From an uncultured Christensenellaceae bacterium (GTDB lineage Bacteria; Bacillota_A; Clostridia; Christensenellales; UBA3700), in NCBI GenBank assembly GCA_944381335.1, contig CALWKT010000012.1, positions 1 to 5,460 on the forward strand: DNA of 5,460 bases. Direction: 5' to 3'. The notes under the pieces were generated by a model. The model did not search any database. It was not told where the DNA came from and saw only the letters and a program-made list of their open reading frames with translations. How positions within the stretch are numbered: position 1 is the first letter of the stretch; every line of letters starts with the position of its first letter. Below are positions 1 through 5,460 of this stretch, piece after piece. A program made the position numbers and the translations under genes.

Positions 1-453
1 ATGATGACCGGGTACTACGGCGACAAGGCGGCGACGGAAAACGCGTTTTTCGAATATGACGGAGCGAAATGGGTGCGCACGGGAGACATGGGCAGAATAG
101 ACCCAGACGGATTTGTCTATTTCGTCGACCGTAAAAAAAGGGTGATAAAGATTGCGGGAAACAACGTGTTTCCGCAAGAGATAGAAAACGTTGTGAACAA
201 GGTGGAAGGTGTCAGACGCAGTTGCGTCGTCTCAATGACTGACGACGGCAAACCTGCCGTAAGGCTGATAATCCAACCGGAAGAGGGCGCCGACGAAAAG
301 GCGCTTGAGCAAAAGGTGGTCACAGAGATAAAAGCCAAGTTGCTCAAATACGCGATCCCGAGGGTCGTTGAATTCCGTTCCCGTTTGCCGCTTACGCAGA
401 TAGGAAAGGTAGATTACAGAAAACTCGAAGAAACAGGAGGAGAAAATGCGTAG
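1..453 (+). CDS. AMP-forming acyl-CoA synthetase/ligase, C-terminal part (5' end outside window)
   Basis: This is the last 150 residues of an ANL-superfamily adenylating enzyme, which activates a carboxylic acid as an acyl-AMP and usually transfers it to CoA. Visible motifs are the TGD of core motif A7 (residues 27-29), the hinge and A8 block starting at D43-R44 and running through K50, G53, N54, V56, P58 and E60, and the A10 block LPLTQIGK with the expected catalytic lysine at K136. Family members are about 500 residues or more, and the adenylate-forming P-loop and acyl-binding regions are absent. The Met codons at positions 1 and 4 are therefore internal and the gene begins upstream of the window. 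The stop is TAG at 451-453, overlapping the start of the FGGY kinase by 8 bp, so the two are co-transcribed and probably translationally coupled. The acid substrate cannot be told from the C-terminal domain. An acyl-ACP or other adenylating ligase is possible, but the ANL assignment is secure. Confidence 0.9.
   Translation: MMTGYYGDKAATENAFFEYDGAKWVRTGDMGRIDPDGFVYFVDRKKRVIKIAGNNVFPQEIENVVNKVEGVRRSCVVSMTDDGKPAVRLIIQPEEGADEKALEQKVVTEIKAKLLKYAIPRVVEFRSRLPLTQIGKVDYRKLEETGGENA
435..440 (+). promoter_or_regulatory. Ribosome binding site of the FGGY kinase
   Basis: A perfect AGGAGG lies 5 nt before the ATG at 446 and inside the end of the preceding ligase gene. It fixes the kinase start and allows coupled translation across the 8-bp overlap. 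Confidence 0.85.
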
Positions 454-2005
454 TTCCGAGCCGCTCATTCTGGTATTCGACGTGGGCACGCAAAGCACAC
501 GCGCTCTGCTTTTCGACAGCAAGGGAAACCTGATCGGAAAGACAAAGCATGACGAACCGCCGTATATTTCCAAGAATGACAACAGAGCGGAGAAAAACCC
601 CGTGGAAAGCTGGCAGGGAATCTGCAAAGTTTCGCAGGAACTCAAAAAGGAAGTGGGTGACAGATGGAATGACATTGTCGGCGTAACGGCAACAAGCGTC
701 AGAAATTCACTTGTTTTCCTTGATAAAGACTGCAATCCTACGCGCAATGCGATCATGTGGATGGACAAGCGCGAGGTCAAGTGTCCTGATCCAATGCCGC
801 TTCTGAACAGGTTTCTTTATGCCGTCGTAGGTATGGGAGAGACGGCAAAGGTTTCAAGAAAGACAAGCTATACCAACTGGGTCAGAGTCAATCAGCCCGA
901 CGTCTGGGCAAAAACCGCCAAGATCGTCATGCCGACCGCATGGTATAATTATAAATTCACCGGGAGACTTGCTGACAGCAGAGCCGGACAGGCTGCAAAG
1001 TTCCCGTACGATTACCGCAAGAGAGACTGGATGAGCAAATACGCGCTCAATTTCCCCGTTTTCGGTTGCCCGACGGATAAGATGTGCGAACTTGTCGATC
1101 CGGGCGACGTGATAGGATACATAACAAAGGAGTGCAGTGAGCAGACGGGGATCAAGGAAGGTTTGCCGTTTATCGCGACGGGCGCGGACAAGGCGTGCGA
1201 AACTGTGGGAAACGGTTGTCTTTCAAAAGACGTCGCCTCTGTCAGCCTGGGCACAGCGGCTTCTGTCGAGATCACGACGGACAAATACGTTGAGCCGGAG
1301 ACGTTCATGCCTGCGTATACGGCGGTCGCCAACGGCAAGTACAATCCCGAAATACAGATATTCAGAGGCTTCTGGATGGTTTCATGGTTCAAGGATCAGT
1401 TCGCTCTCAACGAGAAGATAGAAGCGGAAAAATTGGGAGTTTCCGCAGAAAAACTGCTTGACGAAAAGCTGAGCGGCATTCCGCTCGGCAGTAACGGGCT
1501 CATCGTTCAGCCGTATTGGGGCCCCGGACTCAAAACTCCGCAGGCAAAGGGGATCATGATCGGTTTTTCGGATATTCACACCAGGCTCCACGTGTACAGG
1601 GCGATAATTGAAGGGCTCGGCTACGCGCTCTACGACGGACTGGAAAACCTTCAGAGGAGATCGCGCAACAAGATCACGCGCATCGCGGTCGCCGGAGGCG
1701 GATCGCAAAGCGATATTATCTGTCAGATCACAGCGGATATCATGGGCAGAGAAGTGTACCGCGTGCAGACGTACGAAACCAGCGGACTCGGGTGCGCGAT
1801 CGTCGGATTCAGCTCGCTCGGTTATTACGGGACGATACAAGACGCGGTCGCGGGCATGGTCAGAGTCAAAGATTCCTTCAAGCCTATCGACGAAAATCAT
1901 GTCAGATATATGCAGTATTACAACAGAGTGTACAAAAAGATATACGAAAGAAACCTGCCCGTCTACAACGAACTATACAAGATGATGGAAAAGGACAGGC
2001 TGTAA
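446..2005 (+). CDS. FGGY-family carbohydrate kinase
   Basis: This 519-residue protein is a complete FGGY kinase, which transfers phosphate from ATP to a hydroxyl of a sugar or polyol in the cytoplasm. The N-terminal domain begins with the phosphate-binding strand-loop FDVGTQSTRALLFD (residues 11-24). It contains the MWMDKR segment (104-109) and the GADKACETVG segment (246-255), whose D248 is in the place of the catalytic base. The C-terminal domain has the phosphate motif SLGTAASVE (267-275) and the adenosine-binding VAGGGSQSD (415-423), followed by the YETSGLGCA region (443-451) and a helical tail rich in Tyr (488-512). The length is normal for the family. It follows the acyl-CoA ligase with an 8-bp overlap and ends in a terminator, so it is the last gene of that operon. 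The sequence resembles the xylulokinase/glycerol-kinase superfamily but carries no signature that I can tie to xylulose, glycerol, gluconate or another substrate, so no gene symbol is given. Confidence 0.92.
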   Translation: MRSSEPLILVFDVGTQSTRALLFDSKGNLIGKTKHDEPPYISKNDNRAEKNPVESWQGICKVSQELKKEVGDRWNDIVGVTATSVRNSLVFLDKDCNPTRNAIMWMDKREVKCPDPMPLLNRFLYAVVGMGETAKVSRKTSYTNWVRVNQPDVWAKTAKIVMPTAWYNYKFTGRLADSRAGQAAKFPYDYRKRDWMSKYALNFPVFGCPTDKMCELVDPGDVIGYITKECSEQTGIKEGLPFIATGADKACETVGNGCLSKDVASVSLGTAASVEITTDKYVEPETFMPAYTAVANGKYNPEIQIFRGFWMVSWFKDQFALNEKIEAEKLGVSAEKLLDEKLSGIPLGSNGLIVQPYWGPGLKTPQAKGIMIGFSDIHTRLHVYRAIIEGLGYALYDGLENLQRRSRNKITRIAVAGGGSQSDIICQITADIMGREVYRVQTYETSGLGCAIVGFSSLGYYGTIQDAVAGMVRVKDSFKPIDENHVRYMQYYNRVYKKIYERNLPVYNELYKMMEKDRL

Positions 2006-2016
2006 AAGCCAAAGGG

Positions 2017-2055
2017 AAAAGGCAACCGTGAAAAAAATATGCGGTTGCCTTTTTT
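2017..2055 (+). terminator. Intrinsic terminator of the ligase-kinase operon, probably bidirectional
   Basis: The arms GGCAACCG (2021-2028) and CGGTTGCC (2042-2049) pair perfectly. They extend by four A-T pairs (2017-2020 with 2050-2053), and a T-tract at 2050-2055 follows. The loop is 13 nt and A-rich. It starts 11 nt after the kinase stop. On the minus strand the same stem is followed by TTTT, so it can also end the convergent spoVG transcript, whose stop is 33 nt away. No other hairpin of similar quality lies between the two genes. Confidence 0.85.
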
Positions 2056-2088
2056 GAGGTGTTGTATTCTAAAAGTGAGAATGTCTGA

Positions 2089-2376
2089 TTATTCGGCAGA
2101 GGGAGACGCTCCTGCTTCAAGCAAGGATTTTTCATATGCTTCAAGCACTTTGCGGTTGATCTCGTCGCGTGTTTCCGTGTTCAGCGGGTGCGCGATGTCC
2201 TTATATTCGCCGTCGGGGGTCTTGCGGCTGGGCATTGCAATGAAAAGCCCGAGTTTGCCGTCTATGATCTTGATGTCGTGAAGCACGAAACATTCGTCGA
2301 ACACGACGGAAGCAACGGCCTTGAGCCTGTCGTTTTCTTTGGTGACCAATCTGATTTTTATGTCGGTAATTTTCAT
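2089..2376 (-). CDS. spoVG: SpoVG family protein (septation/sporulation regulator)
   Basis: SpoVG is a small nucleic-acid-binding regulator. In Bacillus it affects asymmetric septum formation and spore cortex, and in other Firmicutes it affects virulence and envelope genes. The protein is 95 residues, the usual size. It opens with MKITDIKIRLV and contains the family's most conserved stretch, FVLHDIKIIDG followed by GLFIAMPSRKTPDGEYKDIAHPLN (residues about 31-66), then the helix TRDEINRKVLEAYE (68-81). The reading frame is open upstream to 2439, but the ATG at 2374-2376 gives the canonical N-terminus and has a GAGGT site just before it, so the extra 21 residues are not real. It is a single gene, divergent from murC and convergent with the FGGY kinase. 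In several Clostridium genomes spoVG lies near purR and murC on one strand. Here it is inverted relative to murC with nothing between. The presence of SpoVG does not prove that this organism sporulates. Confidence 0.95.
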   Translation of the reverse strand: MKITDIKIRLVTKENDRLKAVASVVFDECFVLHDIKIIDGKLGLFIAMPSRKTPDGEYKDIAHPLNTETRDEINRKVLEAYEKSLLEAGASPSAE

Positions 2377-2380
2377 AGAT

Positions 2381-2385
2381 ACCTC
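2381..2385 (-). promoter_or_regulatory. Ribosome binding site deciding the spoVG start
   Basis: The minus strand reads GAGGT four bases before the ATG at 2376. The spacing is slightly short but workable. No comparable site precedes the in-frame ATG at 2439, which also lies in the promoter's -35 box. Confidence 0.7.
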
Positions 2386-2400
2386 GTTACGGTTTTGCTT

Positions 2401-2490
2401 TAGTAATAACAATATATCATAATAATTTTTAAAAAACAATATTTTTAATTAAAAAAAAACTTAAAAATTTTATTAATTTAAATTTAAGGT
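2401..2490. other. Extremely AT-rich tract in the spoVG-murC divergent intergenic region
   Basis: Only 7 of these 90 bases are G or C. The tract contains runs of A and T, including nine consecutive A at 2451-2459. It overlaps the spoVG promoter core (2411-2439) and continues about 50 bp upstream of it. Such DNA is usually bent, easily melted and able to bind the RNA polymerase alpha subunit. The remaining 2491-2583 is less biased and contains no gene or hairpin that I can support. Confidence 0.7.
2411..2439 (-). promoter_or_regulatory. Predicted sigma-A-type promoter of spoVG, extended -10
   Basis: On the minus strand, TTGTTT (2434-2439) is followed by a 17-bp spacer and TATATT (2411-2416). 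A TGA directly before the -10 matches the extended -10 pattern TGn. Transcription would start near 2404, giving a leader of about 27 nt that holds the GAGGT site. The DNA immediately upstream (2440-2490) is long A and T tracts, as expected of an UP element. No sigma-H-like motif was seen by eye. Confidence 0.65.
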
Positions 2491-2583
2491 AAGATATCGT
2501 ACAACAACGCGCCAAGTGTATTTTTTCTTATCGTTTTTATATTTATCGTCAGCGTTAAAAACAGTAAAATAAACAAGCGATCC

Positions 2584-2613
2584 AGGACATTTCCGGTTGA
2601 GCGAGCATATAAT
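2584..2613 (+). promoter_or_regulatory. Predicted murC promoter placing the transcript start at the ATG
   Basis: A perfect TATAAT (2608-2613) is preceded at 18 bp by AGGACA (2584-2589), which keeps the GACA core of the consensus -35. Normal spacing puts the first transcribed base at about 2619-2621, exactly on the murC ATG (2619). This implies a leaderless mRNA, in keeping with the missing Shine-Dalgarno sequence. The -35 box is only a partial match. Confidence 0.55.
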
Positions 2614-2618
2614 GTTGT

Positions 2619-3980
2619 ATGCTTGATCTGACTGATTTTCATAACGTGCATTTTATCGGAGTTGCGGGAGTGAGCATGAAGGCGCTTGCCCTGCTTTGCG
2701 CCGGGATGGGGATGACTGTCACCGGTTCGGACAAGGCTGATTCTCCCGTGTTGGAAAAATTGTGTGAAAACGGAGTGTACGCATATTGCGGCAGCGACGT
2801 TTCCGTAGTGGAAAAAGCCGAACTCGTTGTATATACCGCTTGTATTCCTGAAAGCGATCCTGAGCTGTCCTATGCGAAAGAGAGGCGAAAAACCGTGATG
2901 GAGAGAAAGGTCTTTCTCGCGCTGATAGGAAGTCTGTGCAAAAAGACCGTCGCCGTTGCAGGCACTCACGGAAAAACTACTGTCACGGCAATGATCTCAT
3001 GCATGCTCAAGGCTCAGGGAGTCAGGTTTATAGGGCATATAGGCGGTGATCTGCCCGGAGGCGAGATAAGTCTTACCGATACCGGCAGAGACGTTTTTCT
3101 GACCGAAGCCTGCGAATACAAGCGGAGTTTTCTCGCGCTAAGCCCAGATATCGCAGTCGTGCTGAACGTACAGTTCGATCATCCTGACTGCTACAAAGAC
3201 CTGGACGATCTGAAGCGGACTTTCGCAAGATTTGCAGAAAACGTCAGGCAGGGCGGACTGCTTGTCGTAGACTACAATCTGAAAGATCATTTTCAGCTGA
3301 AAGGAGTGGAAACGCTGACTTTCGGCTTTAATCCGGACTGCGATTACAGAGCGGACGACGTAAGTTACGAAAACGGAATATATTCTTTTTCGGTTTACAG
3401 ATACTCGGTTTGCGTCGGAAGATTCACCTCTCAGGTATACGGCAAACACAACATACTGAACGCACTTGCCGCTCTTGCGGTGTCAGACGGGCTGGGACTG
3501 GATATTTCTGCGTCGGGCAGAGCGCTTGCGGGGTTTTGCGGTGTGAGCAGGCGCTTCGAATGTAAAGGGATGCTTGAAGGCGGCGCGAGAGTGATCGTGG
3601 ATTATGCGCATCATCCGGGAGAGATAGCCGCGGCGATCGACACGGCGAGGGTGATGACAAGGGGAGAGATAACAGTGTTTTTCGAGCCGCATACGTTCAG
3701 CCGCACAAAGTCTATGATAGACGATTTTGCAGACAGCTTTTATTGGGCGGACGAGGTTGTTATCCTGCCCACGTATGCGGCGCGGGAAAGTAATATAGAG
3801 GGCGGAACGGCTTATGATCTGTATCTGAGACTAAAATGCAAAAAGACTGGGTGCATGTATATGGACGGTTACGGAGCCGCCGCGGATTATATAAAAACGC
3901 GTCTTGACAAAAAGGGGATAATCCTGCTTCTCGGCGCGGGTACGATCGACAGGATAGCGGATATGCTATTCAAGAGATAA
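2619..3980 (+). CDS. murC: UDP-N-acetylmuramate--L-alanine ligase (MurC)
   Basis: MurC is the cytoplasmic ATP-dependent enzyme that joins L-alanine to UDP-N-acetylmuramic acid, the first step of the peptidoglycan stem peptide. The 453 residues show all three Mur-ligase domains. The N-terminal UDP-binding Rossmann part has HFIGVAGVSM (11-20) and a GSDK at 36-39. The central ATPase has the P-loop GTHGKTT (115-121), EACEYKRSFL (163-172) and FDHPD (186-190), which fit the Gram-positive MurC form better than Mpl. The C-terminal domain has KHNILNALAAL (276-286), RRFECKG (311-317), DYAHHPGEI (328-336), FEPHTFSRT (355-363) and LGAGTID (438-444). The first glycine-rich loop reads GVAGVSM where GIGGxGM is more common. 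ATG 2619 gives the right N-terminus, because the frame is closed by TAA at 2610-2612. No Shine-Dalgarno precedes it. A GTG at 2646 is an alternative start but also lacks one. It is transcribed alone, divergent from spoVG. Confidence 0.95.
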   Translation: MLDLTDFHNVHFIGVAGVSMKALALLCAGMGMTVTGSDKADSPVLEKLCENGVYAYCGSDVSVVEKAELVVYTACIPESDPELSYAKERRKTVMERKVFLALIGSLCKKTVAVAGTHGKTTVTAMISCMLKAQGVRFIGHIGGDLPGGEISLTDTGRDVFLTEACEYKRSFLALSPDIAVVLNVQFDHPDCYKDLDDLKRTFARFAENVRQGGLLVVDYNLKDHFQLKGVETLTFGFNPDCDYRADDVSYENGIYSFSVYRYSVCVGRFTSQVYGKHNILNALAALAVSDGLGLDISASGRALAGFCGVSRRFECKGMLEGGARVIVDYAHHPGEIAAAIDTARVMTRGEITVFFEPHTFSRTKSMIDDFADSFYWADEVVILPTYAARESNIEGGTAYDLYLRLKCKKTGCMYMDGYGAAADYIKTRLDKKGIILLLGAGTIDRIADMLFKR

Positions 3981-4030
3981 CAAACACGGGCAGGAAAATT
4001 CTGTAAAACCATTATCTTGCTCGGACGATG

Positions 4031-4060
4031 AAAAAAAGCCGCTGTAAAGCGGCTGTGTTT
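4031..4060 (-). terminator. Intrinsic terminator of the MDR-family gene at a convergent junction
   Basis: The arms AGCCGCT (4037-4043) and AGCGGCT (4048-4054) form a 7-bp perfect stem with the 4-nt loop GTAA. Read on the minus strand it is followed by seven T (4031-4037), a strong terminator that begins 6 nt after the stop of the 4061-5029 gene. On the plus strand it is followed only by GTGTTTTC, so ending of murC transcripts here is plausible but weaker. No separate hairpin was seen between the murC stop and this element. Confidence 0.85.
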
Positions 4061-5029
4061 TCAGCATTTCACAATTGTTTTCAAAGCGTGAGGCGGTTCC
4101 TTGGACATGCTTTCCATCACCTTGGCGGCTTCTGATATGTCGACGATCCTTTCAACGAGCTTGTCGACTTTCACGACTTCGGTCGCGATCATATTGATGC
4201 CGGTTTCGATTTCTCCGTCGCCGTTGTTCAGACCGAAGATCTCAAGACCTTTGGTAAATACCGGCGCGAGGTCGGTGGTAAGATTTTCTGTTTTTTTGTC
4301 AAGACCGGCAAGGCAGAGTTTGCCGCCTTCGCGCATACAGGAGAGCAGACCTTCCATGTCCGGATGAGTGTCCAGGTCAAGCGCCATATAATCGCACATC
4401 TTGCCCGAGGTGATCTCTTTGACTTTCTGATATACGTTTTCTTCGTTGGGATTGACGGTGTAGTATATCCCGAGGTCCTGCGCAAGGTCGAGGAGTTCCT
4501 GGTCCTTGTCGATGATCACGGGTATCGCCTGGTAATATATGGAAAGCTGACCCAGAATGTAGTTGAGCGCGGAGCAGCCGTTGAGCAGGATATACTGAGT
4601 TTTACCCACGTCCAGGCGTTCTATGATGTTTTCGGCAAGCGCGACGTCTTCAATGAACACGACGGCTTCGTCCGAGATCCCTTCTGGTATCGCGTAAACC
4701 TCGGAAAGAGGCACGATGACGTAATCTGCGAGATAGCCGTTTTTATCCACGCCGCTGACCTGGAAAACGCCCTGCGACTTGCGGTAAGGTGAAAGCATGA
4801 CCCTCTGACCGGTTTTCAGCGTGAAATCAGAGCTTTCGCTGACAAGTCCCATCGCTATTCTTGACGGCATAACAGGATAAAAATTGGATTTTCCTTTGAA
4901 AGCGGACAGATCTGACGACGTGATCGAAGCGCGCGCAATGCGGACTTTGACACAATCGTGCGGCACGTCCTTTTCTTCGTTGACAACCGGTTCAAGTTTG
5001 CCCGGTTCAGTCAGGACCAAAGATTTCAT
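4061..5029 (-). CDS. Zinc-less medium-chain dehydrogenase/reductase (MDR) family protein
   Basis: The 322 residues follow the MDR (zinc-type alcohol dehydrogenase-like) plan: an N-terminal GroES-like domain (about 1-125), a Rossmann domain (about 130-265) and return to the first domain. Recognisable landmarks are MKSLVLTEPGKLE at the start, SDLSAFKG (39-46), GYLADYVIVP (98-107), an acidic residue ending the second Rossmann strand (VIIDKD, D174) and CMREGGKLCLAG (231-242). Key residues are missing. The catalytic-zinc cysteine of CGSD is replaced (T37-S-S-D40). The GHE segment reads A59-M60-G61. The four-cysteine structural-zinc lobe is shortened and has no Cys between 80 and 99. The glycine-rich loop reads NGCSALN (150-156). 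It may be a zinc-independent reductase or a binding protein, and the substrate is unknown. The ATG at 5027-5029 was chosen over the one at 5044 because a Shine-Dalgarno site fits it and the MKSLV start is typical. It is a single-gene unit with its own promoter and terminator. Confidence 0.85.
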   Translation of the reverse strand: MKSLVLTEPGKLEPVVNEEKDVPHDCVKVRIARASITSSDLSAFKGKSNFYPVMPSRIAMGLVSESSDFTLKTGQRVMLSPYRKSQGVFQVSGVDKNGYLADYVIVPLSEVYAIPEGISDEAVVFIEDVALAENIIERLDVGKTQYILLNGCSALNYILGQLSIYYQAIPVIIDKDQELLDLAQDLGIYYTVNPNEENVYQKVKEITSGKMCDYMALDLDTHPDMEGLLSCMREGGKLCLAGLDKKTENLTTDLAPVFTKGLEIFGLNNGDGEIETGINMIATEVVKVDKLVERIVDISEAAKVMESMSKEPPHALKTIVKC

Positions 5030-5033
5030 ATAA

Positions 5034-5040
5034 CTTCCTC
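5034..5040 (-). promoter_or_regulatory. Ribosome binding site deciding the MDR gene start
   Basis: The minus strand reads GAGGAAG, with its AGGA 6 nt before the ATG at 5029. The upstream in-frame ATG at 5044 would lie within 10 nt of the predicted transcript start and would leave this site inside the gene, so it is rejected. Confidence 0.75.
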
Positions 5041-5060
5041 TCACACTTTAAGTGGTTTTT

Positions 5061-5089
5061 ATCATAGCACAATTTTTGTCGGATTGCAA
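5061..5089 (-). promoter_or_regulatory. Predicted sigma-A-type promoter of the MDR gene, extended -10
   Basis: On the minus strand TTGCAA (5084-5089) is separated by 17 bp from TATGAT (5061-5066), and a TGC just before the -10 gives an extended -10 match. Transcription would begin near 5054, leaving a leader of about 25 nt. No operator repeat was recognised around it. Confidence 0.7.
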
Positions 5090-5169
5090 GGGCATAAACG
5101 ACGTGAAAAAGACCGGAGGGGTCAAATCGAGGTAAATTTTTCAATCGTAAAAAAATCCGTGTATAACGC

Positions 5170-5198
5170 TTGACTTGAAAAAGATAAATATGTATAAT
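5170..5198 (+). promoter_or_regulatory. Strong sigma-A-type promoter of rpmE
   Basis: TTGACT (5170-5175) is separated by 17 bp from a perfect TATAAT (5193-5198), the best promoter match in the window. The transcript would start near 5205, with a 30-nt leader containing the ribosome binding site. It points away from the MDR promoter about 80 bp distant. Confidence 0.85.
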
Positions 5199-5222
5199 CG
5201 TATGTGCGTAAAAGAATTCAGT

Positions 5223-5229
5223 GAGGTGA
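5223..5229 (+). promoter_or_regulatory. Ribosome binding site deciding the rpmE start
   Basis: GAGGTGA ends 5 nt before the ATG at 5235. The open frame reaches back to an ATG at 5175, but that codon overlaps the -35 box and lies upstream of the predicted transcript start, so 5235 is used. Confidence 0.85.
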
Positions 5230-5234
5230 AGAAC

Positions 5235-5438
5235 ATGAAAGAGAGCATTCAACCCAAATATCATGACGTGATCATCCAGTGCACCTGCGGCGAGAAGTTC
5301 GTTTGCGGCACCACCAAGGACGTCGACGTCATTAAAGTAGACGTTTGCAACAAGTGCCATCCTTTCTATACCGGCAAGCAGAAGCTCGTTGATACCGGCG
5401 GTAGAGTAGATAAGTTCAAGAAGCGTTACGGTCTTTGA
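5235..5438 (+). CDS. rpmE: 50S ribosomal protein L31, zinc-binding (C+) type A
   Basis: L31 is a small protein of the large ribosomal subunit that contributes to the bridge with the 30S subunit. The 67-residue product has the standard type A length and pattern: [10 protein letters not shown] at the start, the CTCG pair (C16, C18), the second pair CNKC (C38, C41), [20 protein letters not shown] (42-61) and a basic end. The four cysteines are the zinc ligands of the C+ form. In species that also carry a cysteine-free paralogue, the C+ form is the one used when zinc is plentiful. No paralogue and no Zur-box-like palindrome is visible here. The start is fixed by the GAGGTGA site and the consensus promoter upstream. 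No terminator is seen in the 22 bases left in the window, so co-transcription with a following gene is possible. Confidence 0.96.
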   Translation: MKESIQPKYHDVIIQCTCGEKFVCGTTKDVDVIKVDVCNKCHPFYTGKQKLVDTGGRVDKFKKRYGL

Positions 5439-5460
5439 TCGGCAATAATGGTGCGGGGGC

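Noticed and set aside
232..780. A 182-residue open frame on the minus strand across the ligase-kinase junction
   Set aside because: It is antisense to two genes with clear family motifs, has no ribosome binding site or recognisable domain, and is a shadow frame.
1382..1900. A 172-residue minus-strand open frame inside the FGGY kinase
   Set aside because: It is rich in Arg, Asp and Val as expected of antisense translation, overlaps conserved kinase motifs and shows no domain of its own.
2066..2082. Short inverted repeat ATTCT/AGAAT between the terminator and the spoVG stop
   Set aside because: A 5-bp AT-rich stem with a 7-nt loop is too weak to be a terminator or operator, and is expected by chance.
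2475..2484. AATTTAAATT palindrome in the spoVG-murC intergenic region
   Set aside because: It lies in a 92% AT tract where short A/T palindromes arise by chance, and there is no second copy suggesting an operator.
4364..4792. A 142-residue plus-strand open frame opposite the MDR gene
   Set aside because: It is antisense to a gene with its own promoter, ribosome binding site and terminator, with no start signal of its own.
5175..5234. N-terminal extension of L31 starting at ATG 5175
   Set aside because: The codon lies in the -35 box and upstream of the predicted transcript start. The canonical L31 N-terminus and its ribosome binding site are at 5235.
5439..5460. Tail of the window after rpmE
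   Set aside because: Twenty-two bases with no complete hairpin, start site or motif. Nothing can be supported.

Overview
The window looks like chromosomal core sequence from a low- to mid-GC Gram-positive bacterium of the Firmicutes, most likely an uncultured Clostridia-type lineage. Three things point there: a SpoVG protein, a Bacillus/Clostridium-style MurC (EACEY...FDHPD signature), and strong AGGAGG-type ribosome binding sites combined with vegetative sigma-A-like promoters. The exact lineage cannot be read from the sequence.

Layout. Positions 1-453 (+) hold the C-terminal end of an AMP-forming acyl-CoA synthetase/ligase cut by the window edge. It overlaps by 8 bp a complete FGGY-family carbohydrate kinase (446-2005, +), so these two form an operon. 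A hairpin at 2017-2055 ends that operon and probably also the convergent spoVG (2089-2376, -). A very AT-rich, 242-bp divergent intergenic region (2377-2618) carries promoters for spoVG and for murC (2619-3980, +). The murC promoter sits so close to the ATG that the mRNA is predicted to be leaderless. A second convergent junction has a hairpin at 4031-4060. It mainly serves the minus-strand gene 4061-5029, a medium-chain dehydrogenase/reductase (MDR) homologue that has lost the zinc-ligand motifs and most of its dinucleotide-binding glycines. A divergent promoter region (5030-5234) then leads to rpmE (ribosomal protein L31, zinc-binding form, 5235-5438, +). The last 22 bases hold nothing recognisable.

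How the genes relate. Past the ligase-kinase operon every gene appears to be a single-gene transcription unit, alternating in strand. MurC (peptidoglycan precursor synthesis), SpoVG (nucleic-acid-binding regulator linked to septation and sporulation) and L31 (ribosome) are housekeeping or regulatory. The ligase/kinase pair and the MDR protein are metabolic, with unknown substrates. I see no mobile element, CRISPR array, tRNA/rRNA, toxin-antitoxin pair or defence system, and no convincing new multi-gene system. The points most worth a second look are the predicted leaderless murC, the zinc-less and glycine-poor MDR protein, and the ligase-kinase pairing.
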